From assembly GCF_003443675.1 (NCBI RefSeq), contig NZ_CP031963.1:5804501-5868500 (forward strand): DNA of 64,000 nt, written 5' to 3'. A model generated the notes under the pieces. It saw only the letters and a program-made list of their open reading frames with translations. It did no database searches and was not told the DNA's origin. The position numbers and the translations under genes are program-made. Positions 26,241 to 34,936 of the stretch are shown here, piece after piece (the first letter of the stretch is position 1; each line of letters starts with the position of its first letter). This DNA is from Aquimarina sp. BL5. Its GTDB lineage: Bacteria > Bacteroidota > Bacteroidia > Flavobacteriales > Flavobacteriaceae.

Positions 26241-27542
26241 ATGATGAAGACGGGACTCGTATGGTTTAGAAATGATTTAAGAATTGCTGATAACAATTCT
26301 TTGTTCAAAGCGGTATCCGAAAATGATAAAGTGATCGCTGTGTTTTTTTTTGATCCAAGATTGTTCGAATTAGATCATTTTGGTTTTAAGAAGACAGAGA
26401 AATATAGGGCTAAGTTTCTTGTAGAAAGTGTGATAGAATTAAAAGAAAGCTTAAATAAACTTAATATTACGTTACTGGTTTATCAAAATAAACCCGAAGA
26501 AATTTTCTCAAAACTTATTGAAGATTATAAAATAGATAAGGTATATCTCCAAAAAGAGTGGACTTCGGAAGAAAAAAAGGTTTTCGACTTCACAAAAAAT
26601 GAGGTAAAGAATCCAAATATAGAATGGGTAGAGTCATATGATCAGTTTCTCTTTCATCCAGATGATATTCCTTTTAATCTTCAGGATATTCCAAAAGTGT
26701 TTACCAATTTCAGGAAGAAATGTGAAAAATTTACTTCAGTTCGAACTGAAGTTGTAATAGATCCTTTGTCATCAGACAATTTGTTAGAAAATACTACTGA
26801 TATTCCACAAATATCTGACCTTGGTTTTCAGGAATTCGAAACAGATTTGAGGACAGCCTTTCCTTTTAAAGGAGGAGAAAGCCAAGCCAAGCAAAGGATT
26901 CAAGACTATTTTTGGAATACAAAAAAACTTTCATTTTATAAGAAGACAAGGAATGGATTAGTAGGTGTTGATTATAGTTCTAAGTTGTCATCTTGGTTGT
27001 CCAATGGTTCTATTTCGGCACGTACGATTTATCATCAAGTGCAAAAATATGAAGAGGAAATACAAAAAAACGATAGTACATACTGGCTTGTTTTTGAATT
27101 AATTTGGAGAGATTTTTTTAAATATATTTCCTTGAAACACGGGAATGATCTCTTTAGAATAGAAGGAATACTTTATAAAGATTATTCTTGGTCAAAAGAT
27201 ATTCAAGGTATTCATCAATGGATTCATGGAGAAACTAAGGAATCTTTTGTAAATGCAAATATGATAGAGCTTAAAAATACTGGCTGGATGAGTAATCGCG
27301 GTCGACAAAATGTAGCTTCTTATTTCGCAAAAGAATTGAAGCTGGATTGGAGGGTAGGGGCAGCATATTTTGAGTCACTATTGATTGATTACGATGTTCA
27401 TAGTAATTACGGAAACTGGCAGTATGTGGCAGGAGTTGGTAATGATCCGAGAGATCGTAAATTTAATATAGAGCTTCAGTCGCAACGATACGATCCGCAA
27501 CAAAAATTTCAAAGCCTTTGGCAACAACCAACATTATTTTGA
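26241..27542 (+). CDS. DASH-type cryptochrome / photolyase
   Basis: A 433-residue protein. The N-terminal alpha/beta photolyase domain begins TGLVWFRNDLRIADNNSL. The C-terminal FAD-binding helical domain includes WLSNGSISARTIYHQV, YWLVFELIWRDFFKYISLKHG, NTGWMSNRGRQNVASYFAKEL, DWRVGAAYFESLLIDYDVHSNYGNW and GVGNDPRDRKFN, which are typical of the DASH class. These enzymes bind FAD, often with a methenyltetrahydrofolate antenna, and repair cyclobutane dimers in single-stranded DNA or act in light sensing. It is the first of three photolyase-family genes in a row. Confidence 0.92.
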   Translation: MMKTGLVWFRNDLRIADNNSLFKAVSENDKVIAVFFFDPRLFELDHFGFKKTEKYRAKFLVESVIELKESLNKLNITLLVYQNKPEEIFSKLIEDYKIDKVYLQKEWTSEEKKVFDFTKNEVKNPNIEWVESYDQFLFHPDDIPFNLQDIPKVFTNFRKKCEKFTSVRTEVVIDPLSSDNLLENTTDIPQISDLGFQEFETDLRTAFPFKGGESQAKQRIQDYFWNTKKLSFYKKTRNGLVGVDYSSKLSSWLSNGSISARTIYHQVQKYEEEIQKNDSTYWLVFELIWRDFFKYISLKHGNDLFRIEGILYKDYSWSKDIQGIHQWIHGETKESFVNANMIELKNTGWMSNRGRQNVASYFAKELKLDWRVGAAYFESLLIDYDVHSNYGNWQYVAGVGNDPRDRKFNIELQSQRYDPQQKFQSLWQQPTLF

Positions 27543-27545
27543 TAT

Positions 27546-29078
27546 ATGATACTACGACTATTACTTGGTGATCAATTAAATTATGAACATTCTTGGTACA
27601 AGGATACTCAAGAGGATGTTTGTTATTTTATGGCCGAAATGCGCCAAGAAACTGATTATACCGTACATCATATTCAGAAAGTAGTAGGTTTTTTTCAGAG
27701 CATGAGAAATTTTGCTTCTTGGTTAAGTGATAAGGGATCGGAGATAGTCTATTTCGAGTTAGATCATCACGATAATAAACAGGATTTAGTAGCTAATCTC
27801 GAAAATATTATAAAAACAAAAAACATCACTAAGTTCGAATATCAACTTCCGGATGAATATAGATTAGACAAACAACTGAAAGACTTTTCTAATCAATTAT
27901 CAATAGATACGGAAGTGTTTGATACCGAGCATTTCCTTACATCTAGAACAGATTTTTCTGATTTTTTTGGAGGTAAGAAACAGTATACAATGGAATATTT
28001 CTATCGTGATATGCGAAAGAAATATGATATTATGATGATTACCACAAAAGATCCTGAAGGAGGCAAGTGGAATTTTGACCAGAGCAATCGAAAAAAGTGG
28101 AAAGGTAGTCCAGAAATTCCTGGTCAGAGAGATTTGAAGAAAGACGTTAGCGATTTGGTTCAGCTTGTTAAAAAGGAAAATGTAAAGACTATTGGAAACA
28201 TTAATGTAACAAAGTTCGATTGGCCAACTTCTAGAGAAGAGTGTTTGTTGTTATTAGATTACTTCTGCGAAAATCTATTAATATATTTTGGGGATTATCA
28301 AGACGCTATGCATCTCGATGAAAAATATTTGTTTCATAGCAGGCTTTCTTTTGCGATGAATAGTAAAATGCTTCATCCGATGGAAGTAATTACTAAGGTT
28401 ATTGAATATTGGAGAAATCAAAAAGAAGAAATAGATATATCACAGGTAGAAGGATTTGTGCGTCAGATCCTTGGTTGGAGAGAGTATATGCGGGGTATGT
28501 ATTGGGCAAAAATGCCGGGTTATAAAAACCTGAACAAGCTTAATAACGTCCATAAACTTCCAGGATTTTATTGGACAGGCGATACCAAAATGAACTGTAT
28601 GAGTTCTGCTATTAAACAGAGTCTTGATGATGCATATGCGCATCATATACAGCGATTGATGATTACTGGTAATTATGCTTTATTAACAATGACGGATCCT
28701 GATGAGGTTGATCAATGGTATTTAGGTGTTTATATCGACGCTATTGAATGGGTAGAAATCACAAATACTCGCGGTATGAGTCAATTTGCAGATGGTGGAT
28801 TGGTGGCAACAAAACCATATGTTTCTAGTGGTAGTTATATCAATAAAATGAGTAATTACTGCAAGAGTTGTTATTACAAAGTATCAAAGAAACATGAAGA
28901 AGACGCGTGTCCTTTCAATTCACTTTACTGGAATTTTTTAGATGAAAAACAGCAATATTTTAAAGATAATCAACGAATGTCCATGATGCTGAGCTTATTG
29001 CATAAAATGGACAAAGAAAAATTAAGTAAATTAAAAGAAAGAGCTAATCATATTATCGAAAACCCTAATGAGTATTAA
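27546..29078 (+). CDS. iron-sulfur (6-4) photolyase (FeS-BCP, PhrB-like)
   Basis: A 510-residue protein of the bacterial FeS cryptochrome/photolyase class. It begins ILRLLLGDQLNYEHSW. Four cysteines, C351 (KMNC), C439 and C442 (NYCKSC) and C455 (DACPF), stand at almost the same positions as the [4Fe-4S] ligands of Agrobacterium PhrB. AYAHHIQRLMITGNYALL contains the His pair needed for (6-4) photoproduct repair. PhrB-type enzymes bind FAD plus a lumazine antenna. It starts 3 bases after the DASH gene and overlaps the next photolyase by 11 bases. Confidence 0.93.
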   Translation: MILRLLLGDQLNYEHSWYKDTQEDVCYFMAEMRQETDYTVHHIQKVVGFFQSMRNFASWLSDKGSEIVYFELDHHDNKQDLVANLENIIKTKNITKFEYQLPDEYRLDKQLKDFSNQLSIDTEVFDTEHFLTSRTDFSDFFGGKKQYTMEYFYRDMRKKYDIMMITTKDPEGGKWNFDQSNRKKWKGSPEIPGQRDLKKDVSDLVQLVKKENVKTIGNINVTKFDWPTSREECLLLLDYFCENLLIYFGDYQDAMHLDEKYLFHSRLSFAMNSKMLHPMEVITKVIEYWRNQKEEIDISQVEGFVRQILGWREYMRGMYWAKMPGYKNLNKLNNVHKLPGFYWTGDTKMNCMSSAIKQSLDDAYAHHIQRLMITGNYALLTMTDPDEVDQWYLGVYIDAIEWVEITNTRGMSQFADGGLVATKPYVSSGSYINKMSNYCKSCYYKVSKKHEEDACPFNSLYWNFLDEKQQYFKDNQRMSMMLSLLHKMDKEKLSKLKERANHIIENPNEY

Positions 29079-30546
29079 TAAAGAACATGTCAATATAGTT
29101 TGGTTTAAGCGAGATCTTCGATTGCAAGATAATGAGGCTGTGCATAATGCAATAGCAACCAATAGGCCAACCTTATTGCTATACGTTTTCGAGAATACGC
29201 TAAAAGAAGATAAACATTACAGCGAGCGACATTGGAACTTTATAAAACAATCACTTAATGATTTGAATAGACAGTTGCTTCCTTATAATACAAAGGTGTT
29301 ATGTGTCTCTTCAGAGGTTATTCATACGATTGGCACTTTGCAACAATTCTGGAAGATAGATCATGTGTTCTCTCATCAAGAGACTGGTATTAGAATTACT
29401 TATGAAAGAGATAAGGCTTTCTCACGTTTTTGTAAAAATAATTTAATTCAGTGGGTAGAGAATACGAATAATGGTATTCATAGAGGACTCCAAAATAGAG
29501 TGGATTGGAGAGAAGATTGTGAGCATTATATGAATCAATCACAATTTGATTTCAGTCCGAAACCAGAAAGTTTTATTTCTCTAGAAAAGATAGCTGAGCT
29601 CGAAAAGATTTTTAATATTGTTGATTTAGATACATTAATAGATTGCAATTTTCAAGCAGGAGGAACCTCTAAAGGATTTGAGTATTTGACCTCTTTTTTC
29701 AGAGGTCGTTACAAGAATTATAGTTTTCATATTTCTAAGCCAGAACTTGCACGCAAAGGCTGTAGTCGTTTGTCTCCTTATATTGCTTGGGGAAATCTTT
29801 CGATAAGGCAGGTGTGGCAGTACGCCATAAAACAACGAGAAACGTCCAGTGATAAAAAACAGATAGATGCTTTTACATCTAGGTTGCAGTGGCAGGTGCA
29901 TTTTATACAAAAATTCGAAATGGAAGATATTATGGAATTCGAGAGTATAAATAAAGGGTACAGGAAATTAAAGAAACAAATTTCTGAAGCATATCAAATC
30001 GCCTGGAAAGAAGGAAAAACTGGATATCCATTAGTTGATGCATGTATGAGATGTTTAGAGGAAACTGGTTATATTAATTTTAGAATGAGGGCTTTAGTAG
30101 TTTCTTTTTTTACACATAATCTTTGGCAACCTTGGCAAGAGGCTAGTGCGCATTTGTCAAGTATGTTTTTAGATTTTGAGCCAGGTATTCATTTTCCACA
30201 ACTCCAAATGCAAGCAGGTGAAACGGGAATCAATACACTTAGAATATATAATCCTGTAAAGAATAGTATAGAACATGACCCGGAAGGAGTTTTTATTAAA
30301 AAATGGATTCCTGAACTAAGAAGTATTCCATTAGCATATATCCATGAACCTTATAAAATGCCACCTCTGGAGCAACAATTTAATAACTTTGAAATAGGTG
30401 TCGATTATCCTTTTCCTATAGTAGATATAAATACTACTCGAAAAAAAGCAAGTGATACCTTGTGGGATATGAAAGATGATGCGCTTGTAAAAAAGGAAAG
30501 TTATCGAATTTTAAAAAAACATACATTACCAAATAGAAAAATCTAA
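29068..30546 (+). CDS. third cryptochrome/photolyase-family protein
   Basis: A 492-residue protein beginning VNIVWFKRDLRLQDNEAVHNAI, with an alpha/beta domain to about 150, then a FAD-binding domain: GCSRLSPYIAWGNLSIRQVWQY, RLQWQVHFIQKFEME, GKTGYPLVDACMRCLEETGYINFRMRALVVSFFTHNLWQPWQ and FEPGIHFPQLQMQAGETGINTLRIYNP. The form resembles class I-like photolyases distinct from both neighbours. The damage type repaired cannot be told from sequence alone. The start overlaps the previous gene by 11 bases. Confidence 0.88.
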   Translation: MSINKEHVNIVWFKRDLRLQDNEAVHNAIATNRPTLLLYVFENTLKEDKHYSERHWNFIKQSLNDLNRQLLPYNTKVLCVSSEVIHTIGTLQQFWKIDHVFSHQETGIRITYERDKAFSRFCKNNLIQWVENTNNGIHRGLQNRVDWREDCEHYMNQSQFDFSPKPESFISLEKIAELEKIFNIVDLDTLIDCNFQAGGTSKGFEYLTSFFRGRYKNYSFHISKPELARKGCSRLSPYIAWGNLSIRQVWQYAIKQRETSSDKKQIDAFTSRLQWQVHFIQKFEMEDIMEFESINKGYRKLKKQISEAYQIAWKEGKTGYPLVDACMRCLEETGYINFRMRALVVSFFTHNLWQPWQEASAHLSSMFLDFEPGIHFPQLQMQAGETGINTLRIYNPVKNSIEHDPEGVFIKKWIPELRSIPLAYIHEPYKMPPLEQQFNNFEIGVDYPFPIVDINTTRKKASDTLWDMKDDALVKKESYRILKKHTLPNRKI

Positions 30547-30552
30547 ACTGAA

Positions 30553-30831
30553 ATGCAAAAAGATTTAACGATAAGAGATATAGATAGAATTATTGAAATG
30601 GCTTGGGAAGATCGGACGCCTTTTGATGCTATTTTAATGCAATTTGGATTAAAAGAACAACAAGTTATTAATCTGATGCGTAAAGAAATGAAGCCATCTA
30701 GTTTTAGAATGTGGCGAAAAAGAGTGCAAGGCAGAAAAACGAAACATATGAAAAAGCGTATTTTTGAAGATGGTAGATTCAAATGTTCCCGACAAAGACA
30801 GATTACACATAACAAAATTTCAAAAAGATAG
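30553..30831 (+). CDS. TIGR03643-family small basic protein
   Basis: A 92-residue protein matching the TIGR03643 pattern: DIDRIIEMAWEDRTPFDAIL, FGLKEQQVINLMRKEMKPSSFRMWRKRVQGR. The fold looks like a helix-turn-helix-type three-helix unit with a very basic tail (KTKHMKKRIFEDGRFKCSRQRQ). Members are regularly linked to photolyase and cryptochrome genes in marine Bacteroidota and Gammaproteobacteria. Function is unknown; DNA binding is plausible from charge. It sits 6 bases after the third photolyase. Confidence 0.75.
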   Translation: MQKDLTIRDIDRIIEMAWEDRTPFDAILMQFGLKEQQVINLMRKEMKPSSFRMWRKRVQGRKTKHMKKRIFEDGRFKCSRQRQITHNKISKR

Positions 30832-30833
30832 AG

Positions 30834-31232
30834 ATGAGTGATAAAAAACCAGATCAGGTAGTTTATAATGAAGAGGAAAATCGTTACGATGCAGCATTAA
30901 AACCTTATGCAACGGATGTGGGTGCTCCTGTAATAACAATTCCAGATACTATAGCCTGGAAAAACACAAATGTGCATAAGGTAAATAAACAGGTAAAAGC
31001 AAAGTATGACGAACTAAGAGCCCAGTATGATGTTTTGATTGAGCAGTTTGAGTATAATAACTTAGTGTATAATGCTAAATTCACTTTTGAACCTATAGTA
31101 GGAGAGGTGTATCACCTTTATAGAAATAGAAAAGAAGAGCCGTTTTTGTCTATTATAGCTCCATCTGAATGTAGTTTTGATCATTTAGGTACCTTTAGGT
31201 TAAATGCGGATAAAATGTGGGAACGTTTGTAA
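30834..31232 (+). CDS. DUF2452 protein
   Basis: A 132-residue soluble protein of the DUF2452 type: APVITIPDTIAWKNTNVHKVNKQVKAKYDELRAQYDVLIEQFEYNNLVYNA, then FEPIVGEVYHLYRNRKEEPFLSIIAPSEC. It is a helical middle with a small beta C-terminus. Role unknown. It starts 2 bases after the TIGR03643 gene, as the last member of the photoreactivation run, and its family is often found with these genes. Confidence 0.72.
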   Translation: MSDKKPDQVVYNEEENRYDAALKPYATDVGAPVITIPDTIAWKNTNVHKVNKQVKAKYDELRAQYDVLIEQFEYNNLVYNAKFTFEPIVGEVYHLYRNRKEEPFLSIIAPSECSFDHLGTFRLNADKMWERL

Positions 31233-31350
31233 TTTGTTATTGAGTAGGGTGAAATATATTATAGCCTGTCTCTTCATATTTCATTTTAATCAAGCTTTAG
31301 TATTTAGAAAATAAAACTCTGAAGGTTAAAATGTTTCAATGTTGACACAT

Positions 31351-31378
31351 TTGTAGATGAGATAATTTTATACATTTG
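31351..31378 (+). promoter_or_regulatory. promoter of the LytTR regulator gene
   Basis: TTG (31351-31353), a 17-base spacer and TACATTTG (31371-31378) fit the Bacteroidota consensus. The start codon lies 66 bases downstream, leaving a leader of about 60 bases. The remainder of the 210-base gap shows no other structure. Confidence 0.6.
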
Positions 31379-31444
31379 AGCATGAAAAACGATGAGTTTA
31401 ATCATAAAAGTTAAACTGACTTTTTCTAAAATTATTTTTATGTA

Positions 31445-32263
31445 ATGTTCAAATTCGTTTACACACCATTCCCTAGACCTAAAAAAAACTTTAAAAACAT
31501 ATTTAATATTTTTTTGTTAGGGTTTATAGCTAGTTTATTCATTATACTTTTTAAGCCATTTGCTATAGTCGATAACGGTATCTGGTATGTTAAATTAATT
31601 ATCATTGCCATGGGAGTCATTTTTTCATTGTCTATCTATACAATGGAATTCCTTGTTCCTAGTGTTTTTAAAAAACTATTTCAAAAATGGACATTAGGTA
31701 AAGCTGTTTTATGGTATACAGCAATGATACTTTTTGTGAGTGGTGTTCTGTTTCTAGTTAAGAGTTTTCTGGCAGAGTTCAATGATTTTACTTTATTAGA
31801 ATATATAAACGTTATAGGAAGGGTTTCCGGGATAGGTTTAGTTGTTTCTTTTTTTACCTTAGGAATTGTTAGTTATTTTAATCGTCAAAAGATTGCGTTA
31901 CTATCATCAAAAGAAACATATCAAATTACTGCACCTAGAGTTAAACCTATAGAGCTAAATCTTGATGAAGTAATGTATGTTATGAGTGACGATAATTATG
32001 TGGATATACATATTAAATCAAATAATAAAAGAGAGAAAATAGTATTTCGCTCTAGTCTTAAGAATATTGAAAACCAAATAGTGAATCCGATATCACCAAT
32101 ATGTCGTTGTCATCGCCAATATTTAATCAACACAAATTTCTTTAAAATAAAAAATAGTAAGCGCAGAAATATGTCAATTGAGCTTAAAGAATTTGAAGAT
32201 GAAATTCCAGTATCTAATAAATACACTAATACTGTTTTAAGTTTATTGCATTCTCGCCCCTAA
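31445..32263 (+). CDS. membrane-bound LytTR-family regulator
   Basis: A 272-residue protein. Four hydrophobic helices occupy residues 17-145 (IFNIFLLGFIASLFIILF, LIIIAMGVIFSLSIY, AVLWYTAMILFVSGVLFLV, VIGRVSGIGLVVSFFTLGIVSYF). A C-terminal LytTR DNA-binding domain follows (about 165-268; VMYVMSDDNYVDIHI, REKIVFRSSLKNIENQI, ICRCHRQYLINTNF). There is no receiver domain, so it probably senses a membrane signal directly. LytTR proteins bind pairs of direct repeats about two helical turns apart. It precedes the cupin gene by 94 bases on the same strand and may control it. Confidence 0.85.
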   Translation: MFKFVYTPFPRPKKNFKNIFNIFLLGFIASLFIILFKPFAIVDNGIWYVKLIIIAMGVIFSLSIYTMEFLVPSVFKKLFQKWTLGKAVLWYTAMILFVSGVLFLVKSFLAEFNDFTLLEYINVIGRVSGIGLVVSFFTLGIVSYFNRQKIALLSSKETYQITAPRVKPIELNLDEVMYVMSDDNYVDIHIKSNNKREKIVFRSSLKNIENQIVNPISPICRCHRQYLINTNFFKIKNSKRRNMSIELKEFEDEIPVSNKYTNTVLSLLHSRP

Positions 32264-32356
32264 AACTTGTTCATTCCCCACAAAGCCTAATGTTTATTGA
32301 GTTTTTAGTCTTTTGTGTTATTCATTTGTGAAGTGAATTTTTAAATCATTAATCAA

Positions 32357-33211
32357 ATGAAAACTTCAAAAAGAATGAAAATTATTATTACCGTGCTATT
32401 TTGTGTTACATTGACAGCGAGCATATTTGCTCAAGGAACTAGTGTTTCCGATGTACTGCCAGAAATTACTAAGGAAATCAAAATTACTTCTAAGAAAGAG
32501 GCAGAGAGCATCATAAAAACCTATGTTAACGATTATAAAAATGATCGTCATGCCAGTGAAAAACGTATAATAGGGATAGAAGTGCCAGAAGCTAATGGAA
32601 AATGGACCATTGAAAGTACTGGAAAAAAGAAAAGTGAAAAACAATGGGAGGTCAATATCAAAGAGGGGTTGCCAAATATTCCAACTTATGTCTATCGTAT
32701 TGAGCTAGAAACCTTAAAGGCTATTGGCGAAGGAAAGATCAATGCATTAACAGCTCAGGGAAAAGCTTTTGGTAGTGATTATACACCAATGAGCGTTATA
32801 GAAATAAACGGGTACAAACCCACTGTAGACGAAGATGGTGATTTGAATGCCTTTTCGTTTCATTTTTGGACTAAAGGTTTTCCAGAGATAATTCCATTTC
32901 ATGAGAAAGCTACACGGAAAGCACATGGCTCCAATTTTACCGTTTTTTATTATGAGAAAGGATTACGTACCGCTTGGTACAGTGTCTCTCCTGGAGATAA
33001 GGTACGTGATGACCCTCGCGAACAAGCCAATCCGTTTCCCATGATGTGTGTAATGATCAAAGGAACTATTGAGGGTGAGGTTGATGGTGAGCGTATCACT
33101 GTTTCGGCAGGAAATACCATATTTATTCCAGCTAATGTAAATCATAAATGGTGGAACGATTCGGATAAACCCGCAGAAGCAATTCTTATCATGTTTGGTA
33201 AAGGAGCTTAA
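32357..33211 (+). CDS. secreted cupin-domain protein
   Basis: A 284-residue protein with a signal peptide (MKIIITVLFCVTLTASIFAQ). Residues 25-145 form an unassigned domain (KKEAESIIKTYVNDYKNDRHASEKRI ...). The C-terminal 110 residues are a cupin barrel: VSPGDKVRDDPREQANPFPMMCVMIKGTIEGEVDGERITVSAGNTIFIPANVNHKWWN, with the second motif His (NHKWW) clear but the first histidine pair not obvious. A sensing or small-molecule-binding role in the periplasm is possible. It lies after the LytTR gene and is followed by its own terminator. Confidence 0.7.
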   Translation: MKTSKRMKIIITVLFCVTLTASIFAQGTSVSDVLPEITKEIKITSKKEAESIIKTYVNDYKNDRHASEKRIIGIEVPEANGKWTIESTGKKKSEKQWEVNIKEGLPNIPTYVYRIELETLKAIGEGKINALTAQGKAFGSDYTPMSVIEINGYKPTVDEDGDLNAFSFHFWTKGFPEIIPFHEKATRKAHGSNFTVFYYEKGLRTAWYSVSPGDKVRDDPREQANPFPMMCVMIKGTIEGEVDGERITVSAGNTIFIPANVNHKWWNDSDKPAEAILIMFGKGA

Positions 33212-33299
33212 GTCAATTAAAGGTTAATCCGACTTCATTTTAATAGGTTAGTGGAAAAAGGGAGGGAGTGGTGTAAAATCAAATTCGCACAGAACCTTT

Positions 33300-33322
33300 A
33301 GGGATGATCCCTTTTCTTTTTC
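33300..33322 (+). terminator. terminator after the cupin gene
   Basis: AGGGAT (33300-33305) and ATCCCT (33307-33312) can pair, though such a tight stem would melt to a GGGA/TCCC core, followed by TTTCTTTTTCT. The distance from the stop is about 90 bases. It is weaker than the other terminators here. Confidence 0.5.
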
Positions 33323-33373
33323 TATTTACTTATGAAAAACTTTGATTTTCGATATTGTTAACTAAAAAAATAA

Positions 33374-33404
33374 AAGCCTTGTAAATCAATTGATTACAAG
33401 GCTT
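33374..33404 (-). terminator. terminator of the tRNA-Ser transcript
   Basis: AAGCCTTGTAA (33374-33384) and TTACAAGGCTT (33394-33404) are perfect inverted arms. On the minus strand a long T-run follows the stem. It lies 4 bases after the tRNA 3' end. Confidence 0.85.
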
Positions 33405-33408
33405 TTTG

Positions 33409-33493
33409 CGGAGAAAGAGGGATTCGAACCCCCGGAGGTGTGACCCTCAACAGTTTTCAAGACTGCCGCATTCGACCACTCTGCCATTTCTCC
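33409..33493 (-). tRNA. tRNA-Ser(TGA)
   Basis: On the minus strand a full class II tRNA cloverleaf is visible. The acceptor GGAGAAA pairs with TTTCTCC and the discriminator base is G. The anticodon loop CTTGAAA holds TGA. A long variable arm (typical of tRNA-Ser) precedes the T-arm GGGTTCGAATCCC. The 3' CCA is not encoded, and a terminator follows at once. Confidence 0.96.
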
Positions 33494-33666
33494 AGTGTTT
33501 AGTCTCATCAGGTATTTCCTGAATGCGGGTGCAAATATAATAACCTTTTTTAATTCTAGGAAGATTTTTTACAATTAATTTTAGTAATTTTTTTTAAGAA
33601 AACATTCGCAAAATGATCTCCCTCTAAATCTGTATATTGCATAGTGTTATAAAAAAAAAGAATTTA

Positions 33667-34719
33667 ATGAAAAGTATTTTAATTGTATTTAGTTTATCTA
33701 TTCTTTATTCCTGCGGCAGTTCACAGAATTCATCAAATACAGGTAGTTCTAGTTCTTCAAAAGCAAAAGAAGATAAATTGGATGTTACATCTTATGCAGA
33801 AACTATAACTGCAGAAGAACTTAAAGAGTATTTGTTTACGTTTGCCGGAGATGATTTTGAAGGTAGAGATACAGGAGAGCCAGGTCAGAAAAAAGCAGCA
33901 GAATTTTTAAAAAATCAATATAAAAGAATGAATATCCCATCACCAATTGGAGATGATGATTATTTTCAGGTGATACCGGAAAGTTATTTTAGAGGAGGTA
34001 TAAAATCTTCAGAAAATGTTTTGGCATATATAAAAGGTTCTGAAAAACCTGATGAAATAGTAGTGTTGTCGGCTCATTATGATCACGTAGGAGTGGATAG
34101 TAAAGGAAATGTATATAATGGAGCAGATGATGATGGATCAGGAACTGTTAGCCTCTTGGAGATAGCAGAGGCTTTTGCAAAAGCCGCTAAAGATGGTCAG
34201 GGACCTAAAAGATCTATATTATTTTTGCATGTAACTGGTGAGGAAAAAGGATTGTATGGGTCGAAATATTATACAGAAAATCCTATTTTTTCATTAGAGA
34301 ATACTATTACGAACCTGAATATAGATATGATTGGTCGAATTGATAAAGATCATGAAGGTGATGATAAGAGTGATTATATATATTTAATAGGTAGTGATAG
34401 ATTGAGTACAGAATTACATAATTTAAGTGAAGAGGCAAATACTAAATATACCAAACTGAATCTTGACTATACCTATAACGCAAAAGACGATCCTAATCGA
34501 TTCTACTACAGAAGTGATCATTATAATTTTGCTAAACATAATATTCCGATTATATTTTATTTTAATGGTGTCCATGAAGATTATCATCAGATAACTGATA
34601 CTCCGGATAAAATCGAATATGATCTAATGACTAAACGAGCTAAATTGGTCTTTTATACAGCTTGGGAAGTGGCAAATAGAGAAAAAAGATTAGTAGTAGA
34701 TGGTATTGGAAGTGAGTAG
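33667..34719 (+). CDS. M28-family zinc peptidase lipoprotein
   Basis: The ATG at 33667 is preferred to a TTG at 33637 because it gives a clean lipoprotein signal (MKSILIVFSLSILYSC). The mature protein shows the M28 core: IVVLSAHYDHVG (zinc His and the catalytic Asp region), NGADDDGSGTVSLLEIAEAF (bridging Asp), HVTGEEKGLYGSKYY (Glu pair), NLNIDMIGRID (Asp) and FYFNGVHEDYHQITDT (final His). All metal ligands appear present. It is likely an aminopeptidase on the envelope or cell surface. It is a single gene, ended by a strong terminator. Confidence 0.9.
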   Translation: MKSILIVFSLSILYSCGSSQNSSNTGSSSSSKAKEDKLDVTSYAETITAEELKEYLFTFAGDDFEGRDTGEPGQKKAAEFLKNQYKRMNIPSPIGDDDYFQVIPESYFRGGIKSSENVLAYIKGSEKPDEIVVLSAHYDHVGVDSKGNVYNGADDDGSGTVSLLEIAEAFAKAAKDGQGPKRSILFLHVTGEEKGLYGSKYYTENPIFSLENTITNLNIDMIGRIDKDHEGDDKSDYIYLIGSDRLSTELHNLSEEANTKYTKLNLDYTYNAKDDPNRFYYRSDHYNFAKHNIPIIFYFNGVHEDYHQITDTPDKIEYDLMTKRAKLVFYTAWEVANREKRLVVDGIGSE

Positions 34720-34765
34720 CCAACGTTTTTATAACGGTAAAGAAATTTGATTGACTATAAATTAA

Positions 34766-34797
34766 AAAGACTCTGCGTAAACAGAGTCTTTTTTTTC
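34766..34797 (+). terminator. terminator after the M28 gene
   Basis: AAAGACTCTG (34766-34775) and CAGAGTCTTT (34782-34791) form a perfect 10-bp stem, followed by a T-run to 34796. Confidence 0.9.
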
Positions 34798-34802
34798 TAA
34801 AG

Positions 34803-34876
34803 GGTGGAAGACGGGATTCGAACCCGCGACCCTTGGTACCACAAACCAATGCTCTAACCAACTGAGCTACAACCAC
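34803..34876 (-). tRNA. tRNA-His(GTG)
   Basis: On the minus strand, the D-arm GCTCAGTTGGTTAGAGC, the anticodon stem TTGGT/ACCAA with loop TTGTGGT (anticodon GTG) and the T-arm GCGGGTTCGAATCCCGT are clear. The discriminator base is C and an extra G (34877) precedes position 1, both hallmarks of tRNA-His. Two T-T pairs occur in the acceptor stem (GTGGTTG opposite CTTCCAC). CCA is not encoded. Confidence 0.93.
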
Positions 34877-34936
34877 CATTTAATTTCGGCTGCAAAAATA
34901 AGGCATTTTTATATTTCTACAAAACAAAAAATGAAA

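Noticed and set aside
34640..34879. 79-codon open frame beginning VVVAQLVRALVCGTKGRGFESRL
   Set aside because: It is the well-known false protein read through a tRNA gene, here tRNA-His, and continues across a terminator into the M28 gene's end.
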